Assembly (NCBI GenBank): GCA_963775245.1
Contig: CAVZID010000040.1
Location: 310,001-374,000 of the forward strand
Origin: CAVSWT01 sp963775245
Lineage (GTDB): Bacteria; Bacteroidota; Ignavibacteria; Ignavibacteriales; Ignavibacteriaceae
Length of the DNA stretch: 64,000 nucleotides
Reading direction: 5' to 3'
This document shows, in pieces, positions 11,488 to 21,740 of the stretch (positions are counted from its first letter, which is position 1; the number at the start of each line of letters is the position of its first letter). The notes under the pieces were generated by a model. That model made no database searches, was not told the origin of the DNA, and worked only from the letters and a program-made list of their open reading frames with translations. The position numbers and the translations under genes are program-made.

Positions 11488-11739
11488 TATGGAAGTGTTT
11501 GAAACAAACTTTATTAATAATATTACGGCTTTTAAGGATTAACTGTTGTTATCCACAATTTAAATGTTTGGAATTAAAATTAAATCTACCCAATAATTCT
11601 TGAGTTATTTAAAGAGGAATACTTTTCTAAACAAATTATGAGTAGTGATATGTAAAACTGAGTCAATTATTAATTGCAAAAGTTTGTATATGTTTAATTT
11701 TCTTCTTTAACCTGAAGTATTAGTTCTTAATATTATTTT

Positions 11740-14700
11740 CTATCCGGATTTTCTTATTAAGGCCTTTTCAACAATTTCAATTAATTCTTCCTTCAAAAAA
11801 GGTTTTGATAAATAGTAATCACAGCCTGCCGATAAAAATTCTTCTTTATCATTTATCATTGCATAAGCAGTCATTGCTATTATAGGAATATTTTCATAGC
11901 CTTTCTTAGTTTTAATTATCTGTGTTGCCTGCTTACCATCCATTCCTTTTTTAAAATTAATATCCATAAAAATGATGTCATATTTTTTCTCCATGACATT
12001 TTGAATTGCGTCTTCCGCATTTTCTACTTTTTCCAATTCAACATTATCATTTAAATATCTTTTTATAATTTTATAAACAGTTGGATCATCATCAACTATT
12101 AATACTAATGGTTTAATAGAATTATTAGAAATATCTTTTGATGGTTCTTTTAACTTTTTTTGATTTAATTTTGTAAATATTTCTTCATCTCTATTAAAAG
12201 GTAATTCGACAATAAAAGTTGAGCCTATATCAATTTCACTCTCTACAGAAATTTTGCCTCCAAACTTTTCAACTAATTTTTTAGTTATACTTAAGCCTAA
12301 TCCTGAACCTTCGAAGTTTCTACTATAGCCTTCACTTGCCTGTCTAAATTCTTCAAATATTGTTTCGTAGTCCTTTTTATCAATTCCTATACCTGTATCC
12401 ATTACTTTAATTTCAATATAGTTATCCAATGCATTAACCAAAGTGCTAACGCTTCCTTCATTTGTATATTTAATTGCGTTATTTATTAGGTTTGTTAGTA
12501 TAGAGCGAAATGCACGTGGATCAAAATTCATATTTATTGGATCTTGATTAAATGAAAGATTTAGTTCTATCTTTTTCTTCTTAGCTGTCTCGTGAAATAA
12601 TGAGATAACTTCTCTTGTTATTCTTAATAAATCTATTTCTTGATATTTTATATTTATCTTTTCACTTTCAAATTTTGATAAATCCAATATTAAGTTTAAC
12701 GTTTCAGATAATCTTGTACCGCTTTTAAAAATAGTTTCAGCCATGTTTTTAATTTCATCAGATACCACATCATTTCGAAGGAAGTCTGCGTATCCAAGTA
12801 TTCCAACTAATGGAGTTCTCAACTCATGACTCATATTAGCAAGGAAATTTGATTTTAACCTGCTCATTTCTTCAGCCTTTTCCTTTGCTTCTATCAGCTC
12901 ATCAATCATTTTTTTCTTTTCGGTTATATCTTCTTTGATTTCAATGAAATGTGTAATCTCACCTTTTTCATTTTGAACAGGAGATATAGATGCCGAAACC
13001 CAATACAATTCGCCATTTTTCTTTTTATTGTGAAATTCCCCATGCCAATCTTTACCTGAAAGAATTGTTTCCCACATTTGTTTATCTTTTTTTATATAAT
13101 TCTCGCCAGTTCCTAATATTCTTTGGTCTTGACCAATAATTTCATCGAACTCATATCCTGTTAATTCAGTAAATTTCTTATTTACATATTCTACATTGCC
13201 ATCTTTATCAGTTATAGATACGGAAGCTGGGCTTTGTTCAACGCCTAGATAAAACTTTCTTATCTCTTCTTCAGATCTTTTCCTTTCAGTAATATCATGT
13301 GCAACTCCTTGCAGGCCAACTACTTTCCCATCTTTGATGATCGGATTTTCAAATACTTCAAGAGTAATTAGGTGCGCATCCGAATGTATTATTTCGACAA
13401 TAATTGGTTCATTTGAAAAATTACCTTGTAAATGGTAATATGTTTTTTCTTTTGCTTTTTTATTTATGCTAGATTTTGATATGAACCAATCTTTGGTCTT
13501 GAGCCATTTTTCAACAGGATATCCTGATATTAGTTCAACTGTAGGAGAGATATAAGTCAATTCAGCATTGGTATTTTGAGTGTAGAAGAATAAATGAGGA
13601 GTGCCTTCAACAATTGAACGCATTCTTTCTTCATTTGCCTTAAGCGCATCTTCAGCATTTTTTCGTTCAGTTATATCAGTAATAGTTCCGATATAACCCA
13701 CAACTTGGTTTTCTGAATTCATTTCGGGAATTGCTTTTCCCATTACCCATCTGATAGTCTCATCTTTTCTTATAAATCTATAATCAGCGTAAGATTCATT
13801 TTGAAGCTTAGTTGAATCCTGCCAACCACTAAGTAATTTAACTTTATCCTCAGGATGAACTGCATTTAACCATCCATATCCTAATGCTTCATTAGCTGAG
13901 AGTCCGGAAATATTGCACCACGTCGGATTAACATACGTTGTATCACCAGAAACATTTGTTCTAAAAATTCCTACAGGGGAAACATTCGCCAAAGTTTGAA
14001 AAAGATTCTTACTTTCAAGTAATGCCGCTTGAGCTTTTTTAATTTCAGAAATGTCTCTAGTTACATTAATTATATGAGGTTCATTTTTCAATAGAATAAT
14101 AGCTGCAGACATTAATCCATAAATTTTTTCCCCATTTTTCATTCTAAATTTTGCTTCAAGATTTTCAACATGGCCATAATTTTTAATTCCTGAAACTAAT
14201 TTTTCCCGGTCATTAGGATTATCCCATATATTTAGTTCAAGTGAAGTTTTTCCAATAACTTCTTCTCTTGAATATCCGGTTATTCGTGTAAATCCTTCAT
14301 TTATATCTACATACAGTCCATCATCTAACCGATTTATATTGATAGAATCAGGGCTAGTTTGAAACGCAAGTTTAAATCTTTCCTGACTTTCAACTAACAA
14401 TTTTTCAGCAGCTTTTTTTTCCGTTATATCTTTAATAAAAACTATCCATCTGCCACTATCAATGTCTTTATATTGAACACTTAGTTCAACGTCAAAAATA
14501 CTTCCATCTTTACGACGGTGTTTTGATTCAAAACGATCTTCCCCGTTATTTTTTATTTGTTCTCTATGCGAAGTAATTTCTTCGCTTGATTCATGACTCT
14601 CGATGTCTTTCACATTCATAGAAAGAAGTTCATTTATTGTATAACCACTCAATGAACAGTAAGTTTCATTTACTTCCAGGATACGGCCGGTATTATCAAC

Positions 14701-15735
14701 GACCAAGAAACCTTCAAGCGCTGTGTGTAGAATTGTTCGATATTTTTCTTCATTCTCCTTTAAAGCTTTTTCTACGAGCTTTCGATCTGAAATATCTGTA
14801 TGGGTTCCTATTATTCTTCGTGGCTTTCCATTTTCATCCCATTGAATAACCTTTCCTCTATCCAGGATGTACTTATATGAACCATCTTTACATTTTAATC
14901 TTTGTTCACTTTGATATACAGGTACATCACCTCTAAAATGTTTGTCTATTTTTTCAAATACATCAGCCTTATCATCCGGATGCAATAGATTTTCCCATGC
15001 TTCTAATGTATTGTTAATTTCATCATCTTTATATCCAAGCATTGCCTTCCATTGATGTGAGAAAAATACTTTATTAGTCTTTGCATCCCAATCCCAAACA
15101 CCATCACCAGCACCTTCAAGAGCAAACTGCCATCTTTCTTCGCTAGCTTTTATTTTGTTTATAAAATTTTGTTTTTCTTCCTGGTCTAATAGTATTTTAC
15201 CAATAATCAATGTTGCAAAAGGATATACGCCTAATATAGTTGGCAGGATAATTTTATACATTTCAAAAGTATTTTTATAGGGAAGCATGGAGAATAAAAT
15301 CAACATAGTAGCACTTACAGTAAATCCAAAAATGTACAATTTAAAATTTGTTAGAGTTTTTTCAATATTTTTATTTCTACGCTGGAAGAAAAATAATCCG
15401 ATGAAGAAAGAAGCTAATATTACAATTGAACCAATTAGTGCTCCGCCGCCGCCTAAATAAAGCCTGAAGATTATGGCTATTATGGATGAAACTGAACCGG
15501 ATACAGGCCCGAAAAAGAATGTACATAGGCCTATAACAATTGATCTTCCGTCGAAAAAAATTCCTTCTGATAGATGGAAAGGATAAAACATTCCAACTAC
15601 TGCAGTTATTCCAAAAAGTAATCCCTGAAATATTTTTCCTTTAAATTCTTTTCTACTAAACCTAATATCAATAAAACCTGATAGAACACTAAGAGCGACT
15701 AAAACAGATAGGTTATAAATTAAATCTATTACCAT
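11740..15735 (-). CDS. Membrane hybrid sensor histidine kinase with six PAS domains and a receiver
   Basis: The 1331-residue protein starts with a 5TMR-LYT-type membrane sensor (five helices, about 1-185). Six PAS/PAC domains follow (about 200-945, each ending in DITERK-like linkers), then a HisKA domain with the phospho-acceptor His in MSHELRTP (about residue 968). A HATPase domain (NLINNAIKYTNEG, DTGIGI, GSGLGLSI) and a C-terminal receiver (VDDD, IFMDIN, TAYA, SKPF) complete it. I chose the ATG at 15735 rather than the TTG just before it; AGGA lies nearby. It is divergent from the P-type ATPase gene across 680 bases. No separate response regulator is adjacent, so output probably goes through an unlinked partner. 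Confidence 0.9.
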   Translation of the reverse strand: MVIDLIYNLSVLVALSVLSGFIDIRFSRKEFKGKIFQGLLFGITAVVGMFYPFHLSEGIFFDGRSIVIGLCTFFFGPVSGSVSSIIAIIFRLYLGGGGALIGSIVILASFFIGLFFFQRRNKNIEKTLTNFKLYIFGFTVSATMLILFSMLPYKNTFEMYKIILPTILGVYPFATLIIGKILLDQEEKQNFINKIKASEERWQFALEGAGDGVWDWDAKTNKVFFSHQWKAMLGYKDDEINNTLEAWENLLHPDDKADVFEKIDKHFRGDVPVYQSEQRLKCKDGSYKYILDRGKVIQWDENGKPRRIIGTHTDISDRKLVEKALKENEEKYRTILHTALEGFLVVDNTGRILEVNETYCSLSGYTINELLSMNVKDIESHESSEEITSHREQIKNNGEDRFESKHRRKDGSIFDVELSVQYKDIDSGRWIVFIKDITEKKAAEKLLVESQERFKLAFQTSPDSININRLDDGLYVDINEGFTRITGYSREEVIGKTSLELNIWDNPNDREKLVSGIKNYGHVENLEAKFRMKNGEKIYGLMSAAIILLKNEPHIINVTRDISEIKKAQAALLESKNLFQTLANVSPVGIFRTNVSGDTTYVNPTWCNISGLSANEALGYGWLNAVHPEDKVKLLSGWQDSTKLQNESYADYRFIRKDETIRWVMGKAIPEMNSENQVVGYIGTITDITERKNAEDALKANEERMRSIVEGTPHLFFYTQNTNAELTYISPTVELISGYPVEKWLKTKDWFISKSSINKKAKEKTYYHLQGNFSNEPIIVEIIHSDAHLITLEVFENPIIKDGKVVGLQGVAHDITERKRSEEEIRKFYLGVEQSPASVSITDKDGNVEYVNKKFTELTGYEFDEIIGQDQRILGTGENYIKKDKQMWETILSGKDWHGEFHNKKKNGELYWVSASISPVQNEKGEITHFIEIKEDITEKKKMIDELIEAKEKAEEMSRLKSNFLANMSHELRTPLVGILGYADFLRNDVVSDEIKNMAETIFKSGTRLSETLNLILDLSKFESEKINIKYQEIDLLRITREVISLFHETAKKKKIELNLSFNQDPINMNFDPRAFRSILTNLINNAIKYTNEGSVSTLVNALDNYIEIKVMDTGIGIDKKDYETIFEEFRQASEGYSRNFEGSGLGLSITKKLVEKFGGKISVESEIDIGSTFIVELPFNRDEEIFTKLNQKKLKEPSKDISNNSIKPLVLIVDDDPTVYKIIKRYLNDNVELEKVENAEDAIQNVMEKKYDIIFMDINFKKGMDGKQATQIIKTKKGYENIPIIAMTAYAMINDKEEFLSAGCDYYLSKPFLKEELIEIVEKALIRKSG

Positions 15736-16418
15736 CAATATTTCCTCGTTAAAATCATACCTAAATTAGTTAAATATTTTATGAATGTAACTTTTCAATT
15801 TTTATTATCGAAATTTTCAAAGAGTGTATTTATACATTCGCAATCAAAAATCTATCATTATAAACTCTAATTAAAATAATCAACCAAATTATGTTTATCT
15901 GGCAAACACACAATAATTTGCAAAGTATATTTCAGGTGTTAAATCGTTTTTCATAGCAAAAATTGTTATTAAATTCATTAACGGAAAAAAGTAATTTCAT
16001 TAAAAAATGACTTCATTAAAATAAATTAATTTTAAAACCTTTTTAATACAAATTTAGTCTAACATTTATTGTTAAAGTTTTAAAGCTAAATATTCAACAG
16101 CCTTGAAATTGAAATATGATTTATTATAATTGTGCTGTGATTTTTAATCATAACTAATGATTTGATTTTGAGAGTTAACACATTTTTAATTCTGCATATA
16201 TATTAAGTTAAATCATAGCAGACAGAATATTTGATATGTTTTGAAATTGTTTTTGTTGATAAATTATCTGCTCTTCAATTAAGTTTATTTCTAATCAAAT
16301 TATAAATTGTTAATTAAACATAGTTCCATTTAATGTGCTATGAATTATTAAAATTGAAATCTTAGTGTTTCTTATGCTAGTTGTGTGAATGAAATTTTAA
16401 GTGAGAGGAAGGCCAAAT
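15736..16418. other. Long AT-rich divergent intergenic region
   Basis: These 683 bases separate the hybrid kinase and the P-type ATPase. I see no ORF, RNA gene, strong hairpin or copy of the window's repeated motifs. It presumably holds both promoters. Confidence 0.6.
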
Positions 16419-19064
16419 ATGTCAAAGAATGGTTCGGAAAAAGATTATTATCAATCTAAAACTATTGACGAAGTATTAAAAGAATTAAATACAAATAAAG
16501 AAAAGGGTCTAACTGATTCTGAAGCAAAGGAAAGAAGTAAAAAATATGGGTTGAATGAAATCCCGGAAAAAGAAGAAACTTTTTTACATAGAGTTTTAAG
16601 AAGATTTTGGGGGCCAATTCCATGGATGATAGAAATTGCAGCGATACTTTCCGCTTCAGTTCAAAAATGGGAAGACTTCGGAATTATAACTACTTTACTT
16701 TTGGTTAATGCTGTAATTGATTTGTGGCAGGAGAGTAAAGCGTTAAGCGCATTAAGTGTTCTCAAACAAAAGCTTGCAAAAAAAGCTACTGTTTTACGCA
16801 ACGGAGAATTCAAATCAATAGATGCCAAAGAGCTTGTTCCTGGAGATATAATTAAAATAAAAATAGGTGAAATTCTTCCGGCAGATGTTAAGCTGATTGA
16901 AGGAGATTATATTCAAATTGATCAAGCCGCATTAACAGGTGAATCTTTGCCGGTTACTAAACATGCGAATGATACAGCATATGCTAATTCTGTTGCTAAG
17001 CAAGGAGAGATGATTTCAGTTGTTACGTTAACCGGGTTAAATACCTTCTTTGGCAAAACAGTTTCACTTGTTGCAAAAGCAGAAAAAGAACAGAAAAGCC
17101 ATTTCCAAAAGATGGTTATAAAAGTGGGGAACTATTTAATATTCATAACAATTTTCATGGTTGTATTAATTATTCTGACTGCACTATACAGACATGAAAA
17201 CATGATTGACATATTAAGATTTGCTTTGGTTCTTACTGTTGCTGCAATCCCGGTTGCGTTACCCGCTGTTTTAACTGTTACAATGGCGGTTGGTGCAATT
17301 GTACTATCTAAAAAACAAGCTATTGTGAGCAGGCTTGCATCTATTGAAGAGCTTGCCGGGATAGATATACTTTGTTCCGATAAAACCGGTACTCTTACTA
17401 AAAACCAAATGACTGTAGCAGAACCGGTTACATATTCAAATTTTAGTGTTAAAGATTTAATGATTTATGCTGCTCTTTCATCTAAAGAAGAAAATAATGA
17501 TCCGATTGAAATTCCGGTATTTGATTACCTTAAAAAAAATAATTTATACGATGAATTAAAAAATTATAAAGTAGAAAAGTTTACTCCGTTTGATCCGGTA
17601 AACAAAAGGACTGAAGCATTAGTTCATAATGCTGACGAAAAATTAATTATAACAAAAGGCGCTCCTCAAGTTATTATTAAATTATCTTCAAAAAGTATAG
17701 ATGGAAATGCGGTTTCAAAAACAGTTAATGAATTTGCTGGTAAAGGATACAGAACACTTGGAACAGCTATTAAAAAAGGTGATGATCAAGAATTTAAATT
17801 TGTAGGAATAATTCCGCTTTACGATCCACCACGTGATGATGCTAAAGAAACAATTTCAGAAGCTAAAGAACTTGGTTTGAATGTTAAAATGGTAACCGGG
17901 GATAATGTAGCAATTGCTAAACAAATTTCTGACCAGTTGGGACTAAATTCCAACATTCTTGAAATTGATGAATTAAAGAATGGCGGTAATTCACAATTTA
18001 TTAAAATGACGGAGGTGCTTGCAAAAACTATTCAGCAAAAATTAAATCCTAATCTTCCTGCAGATAAAGTAAAAGAGTTTGCTCAAGAAGTTAGTAAAGA
18101 ACTTGAATCAACATTACATCTTGAAAAGGTTGAGGAGAGTAAAGGTAAAAAGCATGAATCAGAAATGCTCAGAATAATTGAAGACGCAGGAGGCTTTGCA
18201 CAGGTTTTCCCGGAAGATAAATATACTATTGTAGAACAACTGCAAAACGGAAATCATATAGTTGGAATGACAGGCGACGGAGTAAATGATGCCCCTGCTC
18301 TTAAAAAAGCAGATGCCGGAATTGCAGTTGCCGGAGCAACTGATGCTGCCAGAGCTGCAGCAGATTTAGTTTTGCTTGCGCCCGGTATTTCAGTAATTAT
18401 AGATGCTGTTAAAGAAGCACGTGTTATCTTTGAAAGAATGAACAGCTATGCCATATACAGAATTGCTGAAACATTAAGGGTAATTTTATTTATGACTCTG
18501 GCAATTTTGATTTTCAATTTCTACCCGGTTACTGCAATAATGATTATTATACTTGCGTTGTTGAATGACATACCGATAATAACCATTGCTTATGACAATA
18601 CTAAAATTGATCCTTTCCCGGTTAAATGGAATAATAGGGAATTATTTGGGCTTTCAACTCTATTAGGAATTGCTGGTGTCATATCATCATTCTTAATTTT
18701 CTTCTTGCTAGAAACTTATTCAAATTTACCTCAGCCATTAATTCAAGCAGCAATATTTACTAAACTAATAATTGCCGGACATGCTACGGTTTTTAATACA
18801 AGGACCAGTGATTGGTTTTTCAAAAAACCGTATCCATCAAAACCACTTTTGCTTGCTTCTTTATCAACAGCCGTTTTAGGATTGCTCGTTGGTGTATATG
18901 GAATATTTGTTCCTGCAATTGGGTGGAAATGGGGTTTGATAGTAACCGGATACGCATTAGCATGGTTTATTTTTAATGATGTTGTTAAAGTTTTTTTCTA
19001 TAAAAACTTTATTAAAGAGAACAAAATATTTCACAAGTTTTTTAGTAAAGAGCAGGGAATGTAA
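16419..19064 (+). CDS. Plasma-membrane proton-type P-ATPase (P3A)
   Basis: An ATP-driven cation pump of 881 residues. Visible hallmarks are the N-terminal cation ATPase domain (about 15-85), the actuator motif TGES, the phosphorylation motif CSDKTGTLT (Asp about 321), MVTGDN, the hinge GDGVNDAPALKKADAGIAV, and a late membrane helix with LLNDIPIITIAYDN. The Asp after Asn in that helix corresponds to the proton-binding Asp of plant and fungal H+-ATPases, which argues for proton rather than Ca2+ or Mg2+ transport. An extra segment of about 70 residues (LNPNLPADKVKEFAQEV) interrupts the P domain. I chose the ATG at 16419 because AGAGGAAG lies 7-14 bases upstream; a GTG 18 bases earlier is possible but lacks a site. 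It is the only gene on its strand here. Confidence 0.9.
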   Translation: MSKNGSEKDYYQSKTIDEVLKELNTNKEKGLTDSEAKERSKKYGLNEIPEKEETFLHRVLRRFWGPIPWMIEIAAILSASVQKWEDFGIITTLLLVNAVIDLWQESKALSALSVLKQKLAKKATVLRNGEFKSIDAKELVPGDIIKIKIGEILPADVKLIEGDYIQIDQAALTGESLPVTKHANDTAYANSVAKQGEMISVVTLTGLNTFFGKTVSLVAKAEKEQKSHFQKMVIKVGNYLIFITIFMVVLIILTALYRHENMIDILRFALVLTVAAIPVALPAVLTVTMAVGAIVLSKKQAIVSRLASIEELAGIDILCSDKTGTLTKNQMTVAEPVTYSNFSVKDLMIYAALSSKEENNDPIEIPVFDYLKKNNLYDELKNYKVEKFTPFDPVNKRTEALVHNADEKLIITKGAPQVIIKLSSKSIDGNAVSKTVNEFAGKGYRTLGTAIKKGDDQEFKFVGIIPLYDPPRDDAKETISEAKELGLNVKMVTGDNVAIAKQISDQLGLNSNILEIDELKNGGNSQFIKMTEVLAKTIQQKLNPNLPADKVKEFAQEVSKELESTLHLEKVEESKGKKHESEMLRIIEDAGGFAQVFPEDKYTIVEQLQNGNHIVGMTGDGVNDAPALKKADAGIAVAGATDAARAAADLVLLAPGISVIIDAVKEARVIFERMNSYAIYRIAETLRVILFMTLAILIFNFYPVTAIMIIILALLNDIPIITIAYDNTKIDPFPVKWNNRELFGLSTLLGIAGVISSFLIFFLLETYSNLPQPLIQAAIFTKLIIAGHATVFNTRTSDWFFKKPYPSKPLLLASLSTAVLGLLVGVYGIFVPAIGWKWGLIVTGYALAWFIFNDVVKVFFYKNFIKENKIFHKFFSKEQGM

Positions 19065-19109
19065 TTTTTTAATCAGTATGACAAATATTGAAATAATAAT
19101 TTACGCAAT

Positions 19110-19478
19110 TTAAAACTTAACTTTGGAAATACTGTTAACCAGGTTTGCATGTTCGATAGGTGTTCTGATCAAACTAACTGGATCTAAAAAATATGATGTA
19201 ATTAAACGGCTGTAATCATCATAAGCTGTAATAAAAATATAAGGGATTTTTAATTCTTCTTCCAGCCGTGCGATAGCTTCAATACCATCTAATTGGCCGC
19301 AAAGGTTAATATCGGTAATTATTAATGATGGATGAATTGATTTGGCAGTTTCTAATAAGTCTTCTCCTTTAGAAATAATCGGGTAAACTTCGTAATTTAA
19401 AGAAGCGAGATAAATTTTGATTTCAGTTGCAACATCCAAATCAACTTCTGCAATTAAAGTTGTTTTTTGATCAGCCAT
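19110..19478 (-). CDS. Stand-alone receiver (CheY-like) response regulator
   Basis: The 122-residue protein is a single receiver domain. It has an acidic N-terminal pocket (AEVDLD), a phospho-Asp in LIITDINL and a Thr in FITAYDD. The usual catalytic Lys of the KP motif is replaced by Arg (LIRTPIE), which can weaken phosphorylation chemistry. The start at 19478 is preceded by GGAGAAA; a longer reading frame of 10 more codons lacks a site. It is last in a same-strand cluster after dps, the UBP zinc finger and DUF5996 genes, suggesting co-expression. Confidence 0.8.
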   Translation of the reverse strand: MADQKTTLIAEVDLDVATEIKIYLASLNYEVYPIISKGEDLLETAKSIHPSLIITDINLCGQLDGIEAIARLEEELKIPYIFITAYDDYSRLITSYFLDPVSLIRTPIEHANLVNSISKVKF

Positions 19479-19529
19479 AATTTCTCCAATTATAAAATTA
19501 ATAGTCAAAAATATTTTTTAAGGGATCTA

Positions 19530-20453
19530 TTAAATAGACTTGGGCCTATTTTTTCCAATTATCCAGCCTGCTTTTCTAGCTTCAACTTGATAAGTACTTT
19601 CCAAGAAATTTAGTATTATTTCTTTTGGGGAATCAGAATTTCTTATTTCTTCATACATCATTAAAGCGATTGCTCTACCATGTAACGATCTCCAAAATGC
19701 ATTATCCGGCTTAAGAGATTCTTCCATTATATTTTTAGGTTCAGGATAAGTATAGGAATAAAAAGCCGGTTCCTGGATGTCATCATCTCCAGCCCAAAAA
19801 CCAAAACTTATTACTTGATGAGAATATGCTTCTCCTTTCTCTCTGTTTATGCCATTGTTAATATGCGTAGGATTACCTGAAAACCTTCTTAAAGCTAAAT
19901 CGAAACTATCCCAAAATAAATGAACCTGGGTTGTCTTCGTATTAAACTTGCTGCGGAATTCTTCAAATACTACATCAACAAATCCTAATATTTCGAAAAA
20001 CCTTTCAATATATTCTTTATTATAAGATCTATGTGTCGTATCTTTTTCAAAATAGACCTCACTAAAACAATGGTAAGGTGCAGTATCGATATTGACTTCA
20101 ATTCCAAGATCTAAAAGATTTAAAATTACTTTATTATAAAATTCAGATACAGTTAGTCCATCATATAGTGAAAATGATTTTGTGTTATTTACAGTGTGAA
20201 TAATTAACCGGTGATTAATAAGATCCAATTCTATTTCAAAGATTCCATATTTATAAGGAACAGTTCCGGTTTTCAGTCCTCGTGATGAAATATAAAGAGA
20301 TGTATGCCACCAATTATAAACTTTGAGATAAAATGAAAGGCGAATCTTTCCTATAATTTGAAGAAATAAATGAAGAGTGTTTTTTGTTTCCTTCCATTCA
20401 TATAGCGGCAGCGATGGTAAGGCTAATTTTTCTTTGAAAATTGTTGTTTCCAT
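19530..20453 (-). CDS. DUF5996 family protein
   Basis: The 307-residue soluble protein has the features I associate with DUF5996: an N-terminal LPLYEWKETKNTLHLFLQIIGKIR, a WWHTSLY motif, a central QVHLFWDSFDLALRRFSG and a FGFWAGDDD block. No catalytic assignment is known to me. It lies 14 bases downstream of the UBP zinc finger gene, on the same strand as dps and the receiver gene, and is probably co-transcribed with them. Confidence 0.75.
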   Translation of the reverse strand: METTIFKEKLALPSLPLYEWKETKNTLHLFLQIIGKIRLSFYLKVYNWWHTSLYISSRGLKTGTVPYKYGIFEIELDLINHRLIIHTVNNTKSFSLYDGLTVSEFYNKVILNLLDLGIEVNIDTAPYHCFSEVYFEKDTTHRSYNKEYIERFFEILGFVDVVFEEFRSKFNTKTTQVHLFWDSFDLALRRFSGNPTHINNGINREKGEAYSHQVISFGFWAGDDDIQEPAFYSYTYPEPKNIMEESLKPDNAFWRSLHGRAIALMMYEEIRNSDSPKEIILNFLESTYQVEARKAGWIIGKNRPKSI

Positions 20454-20467
20454 TTTGCAATAAAATT

Positions 20468-20731
20468 TTATAATGATTCAAAAAAAATATCATCAATATA
20501 ACAGTACCCCCATTCTTCTCCGGGTTCGAAAGATTGAATAATTGGATGGCCTGTCGAATGAAAATGTTTTGTTGCATGTTTGTTTTTTGAATTATCACAG
20601 CAGCCTACATGTCCGCATATTTTACAAATCCGAAGATGCAGCCAATCATCACCCGACTGCAAACACTCCTCGCAGCCTTTTGTATGCGGAGCTACGTTTC
20701 TTATTAAGTCAATATGAGAACACTCTTCCAT
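20468..20731 (-). CDS. UBP-type zinc finger protein
   Basis: The small protein of 87 residues consists of a UBP-type (ubiquitin-hydrolase-like) zinc finger. Zinc ligands are visible as CEECLQSGDDWLHLRICKICGHVGCCD plus downstream His residues in KHATKHFHSTGHPII. In eukaryotes this fold binds free ubiquitin C-termini; bacterial stand-alone copies have no established function. It is 59 bases downstream of dps on the same strand. Confidence 0.85.
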   Translation of the reverse strand: MEECSHIDLIRNVAPHTKGCEECLQSGDDWLHLRICKICGHVGCCDNSKNKHATKHFHSTGHPIIQSFEPGEEWGYCYIDDIFFESL

Positions 20732-20790
20732 ATTTAACCTATCTTGCTTTTGGGGATATAACGAAAATAAATAAAAGTAAGCGTGCAGTA

Positions 20791-21264
20791 CTAACTAATA
20801 TGCGCTCTAAGCATCCATGCCATTTTCTCATGTTGTTCTAAAATCCCGGTAACAAAATCGCTTGTTCCTAAATCACCAAAATCCTCCGAAAATATTTTTA
20901 CATTTTTTCTGATTTCAATAATTAACTGTTCTTGATCTTCAAGAAGCCACTTTATAAAACCGTTACCATCATTTTTTTCATTAAATTTTTCTGTGAATTG
21001 AGTTAATTCTAAAAATTGCTTTAATGAAGCAGGGGCGTAATGTCCTAACATCCGGATTCGTTCTGCAATTTCATCTGTTATTATGTTTAGCTGCTTATAT
21101 TGACTTTCAAAAAATAAATGCTTTTCATGAAAACCTGGCCCTTCAACATTCCAATGAGCATTTAATGTCTTCGTAAACAATAAAAATTCATCAGCCAAAA
21201 TTTTTGTTAAAATATATACTTCCGCCTTTAAGTTTTCCGATTTCATTCCAATTCTTGGTTCCAT
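20791..21264 (-). CDS. dps: Dps-family ferritin-like DNA-protection protein
   Basis: The 157-residue Dps-type ferritin oxidises and stores iron and protects DNA under oxidative or starvation stress. The inter-subunit ferroxidase residues can be read: His in NAHWNVEGPGFHEKH, then the D...E pair in ITDEIAERIRMLG. Length matches the family. AGGAT precedes the start. It is first in a four-gene same-strand cluster (UBP zinc finger, DUF5996, receiver). Upstream there is a good sigma54 promoter (21434-21449) and a dyad operator (21503-21538), implying activator-dependent expression with a leader of about 160 bases. Confidence 0.9.
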   Translation of the reverse strand: MEPRIGMKSENLKAEVYILTKILADEFLLFTKTLNAHWNVEGPGFHEKHLFFESQYKQLNIITDEIAERIRMLGHYAPASLKQFLELTQFTEKFNEKNDGNGFIKWLLEDQEQLIIEIRKNVKIFSEDFGDLGTSDFVTGILEQHEKMAWMLRAHIS

Positions 21265-21433
21265 AATTTTTATCCTATTGTTTAGTAATTCACTTAATTG
21301 TCAATTTTTGTTTTGCTCAATTATCTTAATGAATTTAATTTCATACGGAAATTTTCTTCCACTTGTCATTTTTATTTTGACAAGCTAAAGTTTAATGCTA
21401 TACGTAATTTAATTATTGATTCAGATTTAGGAA

Positions 21434-21449
21434 CCCAATTCGTGTGCCA
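21434..21449 (-). promoter_or_regulatory. Putative sigma54 promoter of the dps cluster
   Basis: On the minus strand the sequence TGGCAC-ACGAA-TTGGG matches the sigma54 consensus TGGCAC-N5-TTGCW at every position except the C after TTG. GG/TG spacing is correct. It faces dps. Confidence 0.6.
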
Positions 21450-21502
21450 TTGTATTTTGCTGGATTGCAGCCAGCTAAGACAGCTTATATTAGAATATGC
21501 CT

Positions 21503-21538
21503 CGATATTTCGTTGTTTAATGATTGAATCAACGAAAT
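21503..21538 (-). promoter_or_regulatory. Dyad upstream activating sequence, copy a
   Basis: The sequence is CGATATTTCGTT, a 17-base spacer, then ACGAAAT. Half-site sequence and spacer length equal copies b and c (26183, 29536). It lies 53 bases upstream of the sigma54-like promoter of dps, in the range used by enhancer-binding proteins. ATTTCGTTG/CAACGAAAT here also forms a perfect 9-bp inverted repeat. Confidence 0.55.
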
Positions 21539-21740
21539 AAAAAATGTAACTATTATTTTATGTGAGCACTTCCATAAAAATTAATTTTACTATTTATTAA
21601 CTTTATGATCATGATGAGATTATCAATTTGTCCTGATGCCATCCGATATTTTACGCTGCTATTTAATTATTAAAAAATATTAATTTTATTTTTATTTCTT
21701 TTTATGTAATTTGAAAAATTATGAAAATGATGAGGTGATT

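Larger units (their letters stand above)
21265..21740. other. Divergent intergenic region dps / sigma54 activator
   Basis: The 476 bases contain the putative dps sigma54 promoter and the dyad. An 80-codon open frame at 21298-21540 overlaps both and shows no protein-like features, so I did not annotate it. Confidence 0.6.

Noticed and set aside
21298..21540. 80-codon open frame on the plus strand
   Set aside because: Overlaps the dps promoter and operator, lacks an RBS and protein-like composition.
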